Shown here: positions 22,886 through 23,254 of the stretch, in pieces
Numbering within the stretch: position 1 is the stretch's first letter
How the letters are laid out: each line of letters begins with the position of its first letter
NCBI GenBank assembly: GCA_033763735.1
Contig: JANRJY010000089.1
Location: 1-23,254 of the forward strand
Origin: JANRJY01 sp033763735
Lineage (GTDB): Bacteria; Bacteroidota; Bacteroidia; Cytophagales; UBA9547
DNA length: 23,254 nucleotides
Direction of reading: 5' to 3'
Position numbers and translations under genes: made by a program
The notes under the pieces: model-generated
Databases searched by the model: none
The model's input: the letters and a program-made list of their open reading frames with translations, nothing else
What the model was told of the DNA's origin: nothing

Positions 22886-23254
22886 TTACATATAATTAAG
22901 GTCGTTGTTAAGTTTTAGTTTGATTATTCCAAAAGCGTTTAATACTAATATAATTGGGTAAGTAGGGTCAAACTCATGCCATTTGATTCCAAAATTGGCT
23001 CTGCCTCCAAACTTATGATGATTGTTATGATAACCTTCGCCCATCATAAGAATATCAACCGGCAATAGATTTTTAGCAGTGTCATTTACTTTGAAATTAA
23101 TATAGCCGTACTTGTGTGCAAACCAATTGATAATGGCTCCATGAATAGGACCCATTAAATAATGAATAGGCAAAAACAAAAACTGCCACCATGCCGTTGC
23201 AAAATTTAAATAGAATAAGGTGTATAAAATGCCCCATCCAACTCTGGATGTATA
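22886..23254 (-). CDS. Acyl-CoA/fatty acid desaturase, C-terminal part
   Basis: The reading frame is open to the window edge, giving the last 122 residues of a membrane fatty acid desaturase. It starts RVGWGILYTLFYLNFATAWW, then LPIHYLMGPIHGAIINWFAH, and has the third histidine box as GEGYHNNHHKFG. It ends DPTYPIILVLNAFGIIKLKL. The enzyme is a non-haem di-iron membrane protein that inserts a double bond, most likely delta-9, in saturated acyl chains. The first two histidine boxes lie outside the window. A start at 23179 (TTG) would truncate the family pattern, so the gene is treated as partial. Confidence 0.92.
   Translation of the reverse strand, partial: YTSRVGWGILYTLFYLNFATAWWQFLFLPIHYLMGPIHGAIINWFAHKYGYINFKVNDTAKNLLPVDILMMGEGYHNNHHKFGGRANFGIKWHEFDPTYPIILVLNAFGIIKLKLNNDLNYM

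Noticed and set aside
1..23254. CRISPR array, tRNA or rRNA gene
   Set aside because: I found no regularly spaced short repeats, no tRNA cloverleaf with the GGTTCRA arm, and no rRNA-like stretch on either strand by eye.

Overview
The window looks like a chromosomal stretch of a low-GC member of the Bacteroidota. The signs are: promoters of the TAnnTTTG type (for example 206-213, 1701-1708, 16504-16511), a surface protein with a type IX secretion C-terminal domain (8998-10956), lipoprotein signals, a CcoG/FixH/SafE accessory cluster, and AT-rich spacers with few Shine-Dalgarno sequences. I see no rRNA, tRNA, CRISPR array, transposase or integrase.

Left part (1-6983): an accessory, defence-type region. 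A 142-bp sequence at 1-142 recurs at 1272-1413 with only three mismatches. Between the copies sit a HigB/HigA-type toxin-antitoxin pair and about 500 bp of nested inverted repeats. Directly after the second copy begins a compact restriction-modification operon: an XRE control protein, cytosine-5 methyltransferase 1, a DUF3883-like endonuclease, and cytosine-5 methyltransferase 2, with all junctions overlapping. The cargo changes abruptly after the repeat, so the layout resembles a cassette array with an unclassified structured spacer. A BRO-N/Fic fusion protein and two small unknown ORFs follow.

Middle part (7026-16469): a Crp/Fnr-type regulator, a Rossmann-fold NADP-dependent oxidoreductase, a SnoaL-like lipoprotein, a large parallel beta-helix surface protein, a possible small MITE-like element, an integral membrane protein, and a two-gene heavy-metal RND efflux operon (pump then adaptor, with no outer-membrane channel gene).

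Right part (16600-23254): ethanolamine ammonia-lyase genes eutB and eutC. They are preceded by a duplicated promoter plus first 26 codons of eutB, with a small TA-like gene pair lodged between the duplicate and the intact gene. A MazE/MazF pair lies on the opposite strand and abuts eutC. Its mazF appears frameshifted by one base, and the lost C-terminus can still be read in the next frame. Then come, on the minus strand, ccoG, fixH/ccoH and a SafE-like copper/cytochrome-oxidase maturation gene, and finally the C-terminal part of an acyl-CoA desaturase cut by the window end.

The least ordinary items are the structured repeat that separates defence cargoes (1-1413), the TA-like pair bracketed by a eutB 5' duplication (16600-17545), and the BRO-N/Fic fusion (5960-6841). 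All functions are inferred from reading the sequence; no database search was run.
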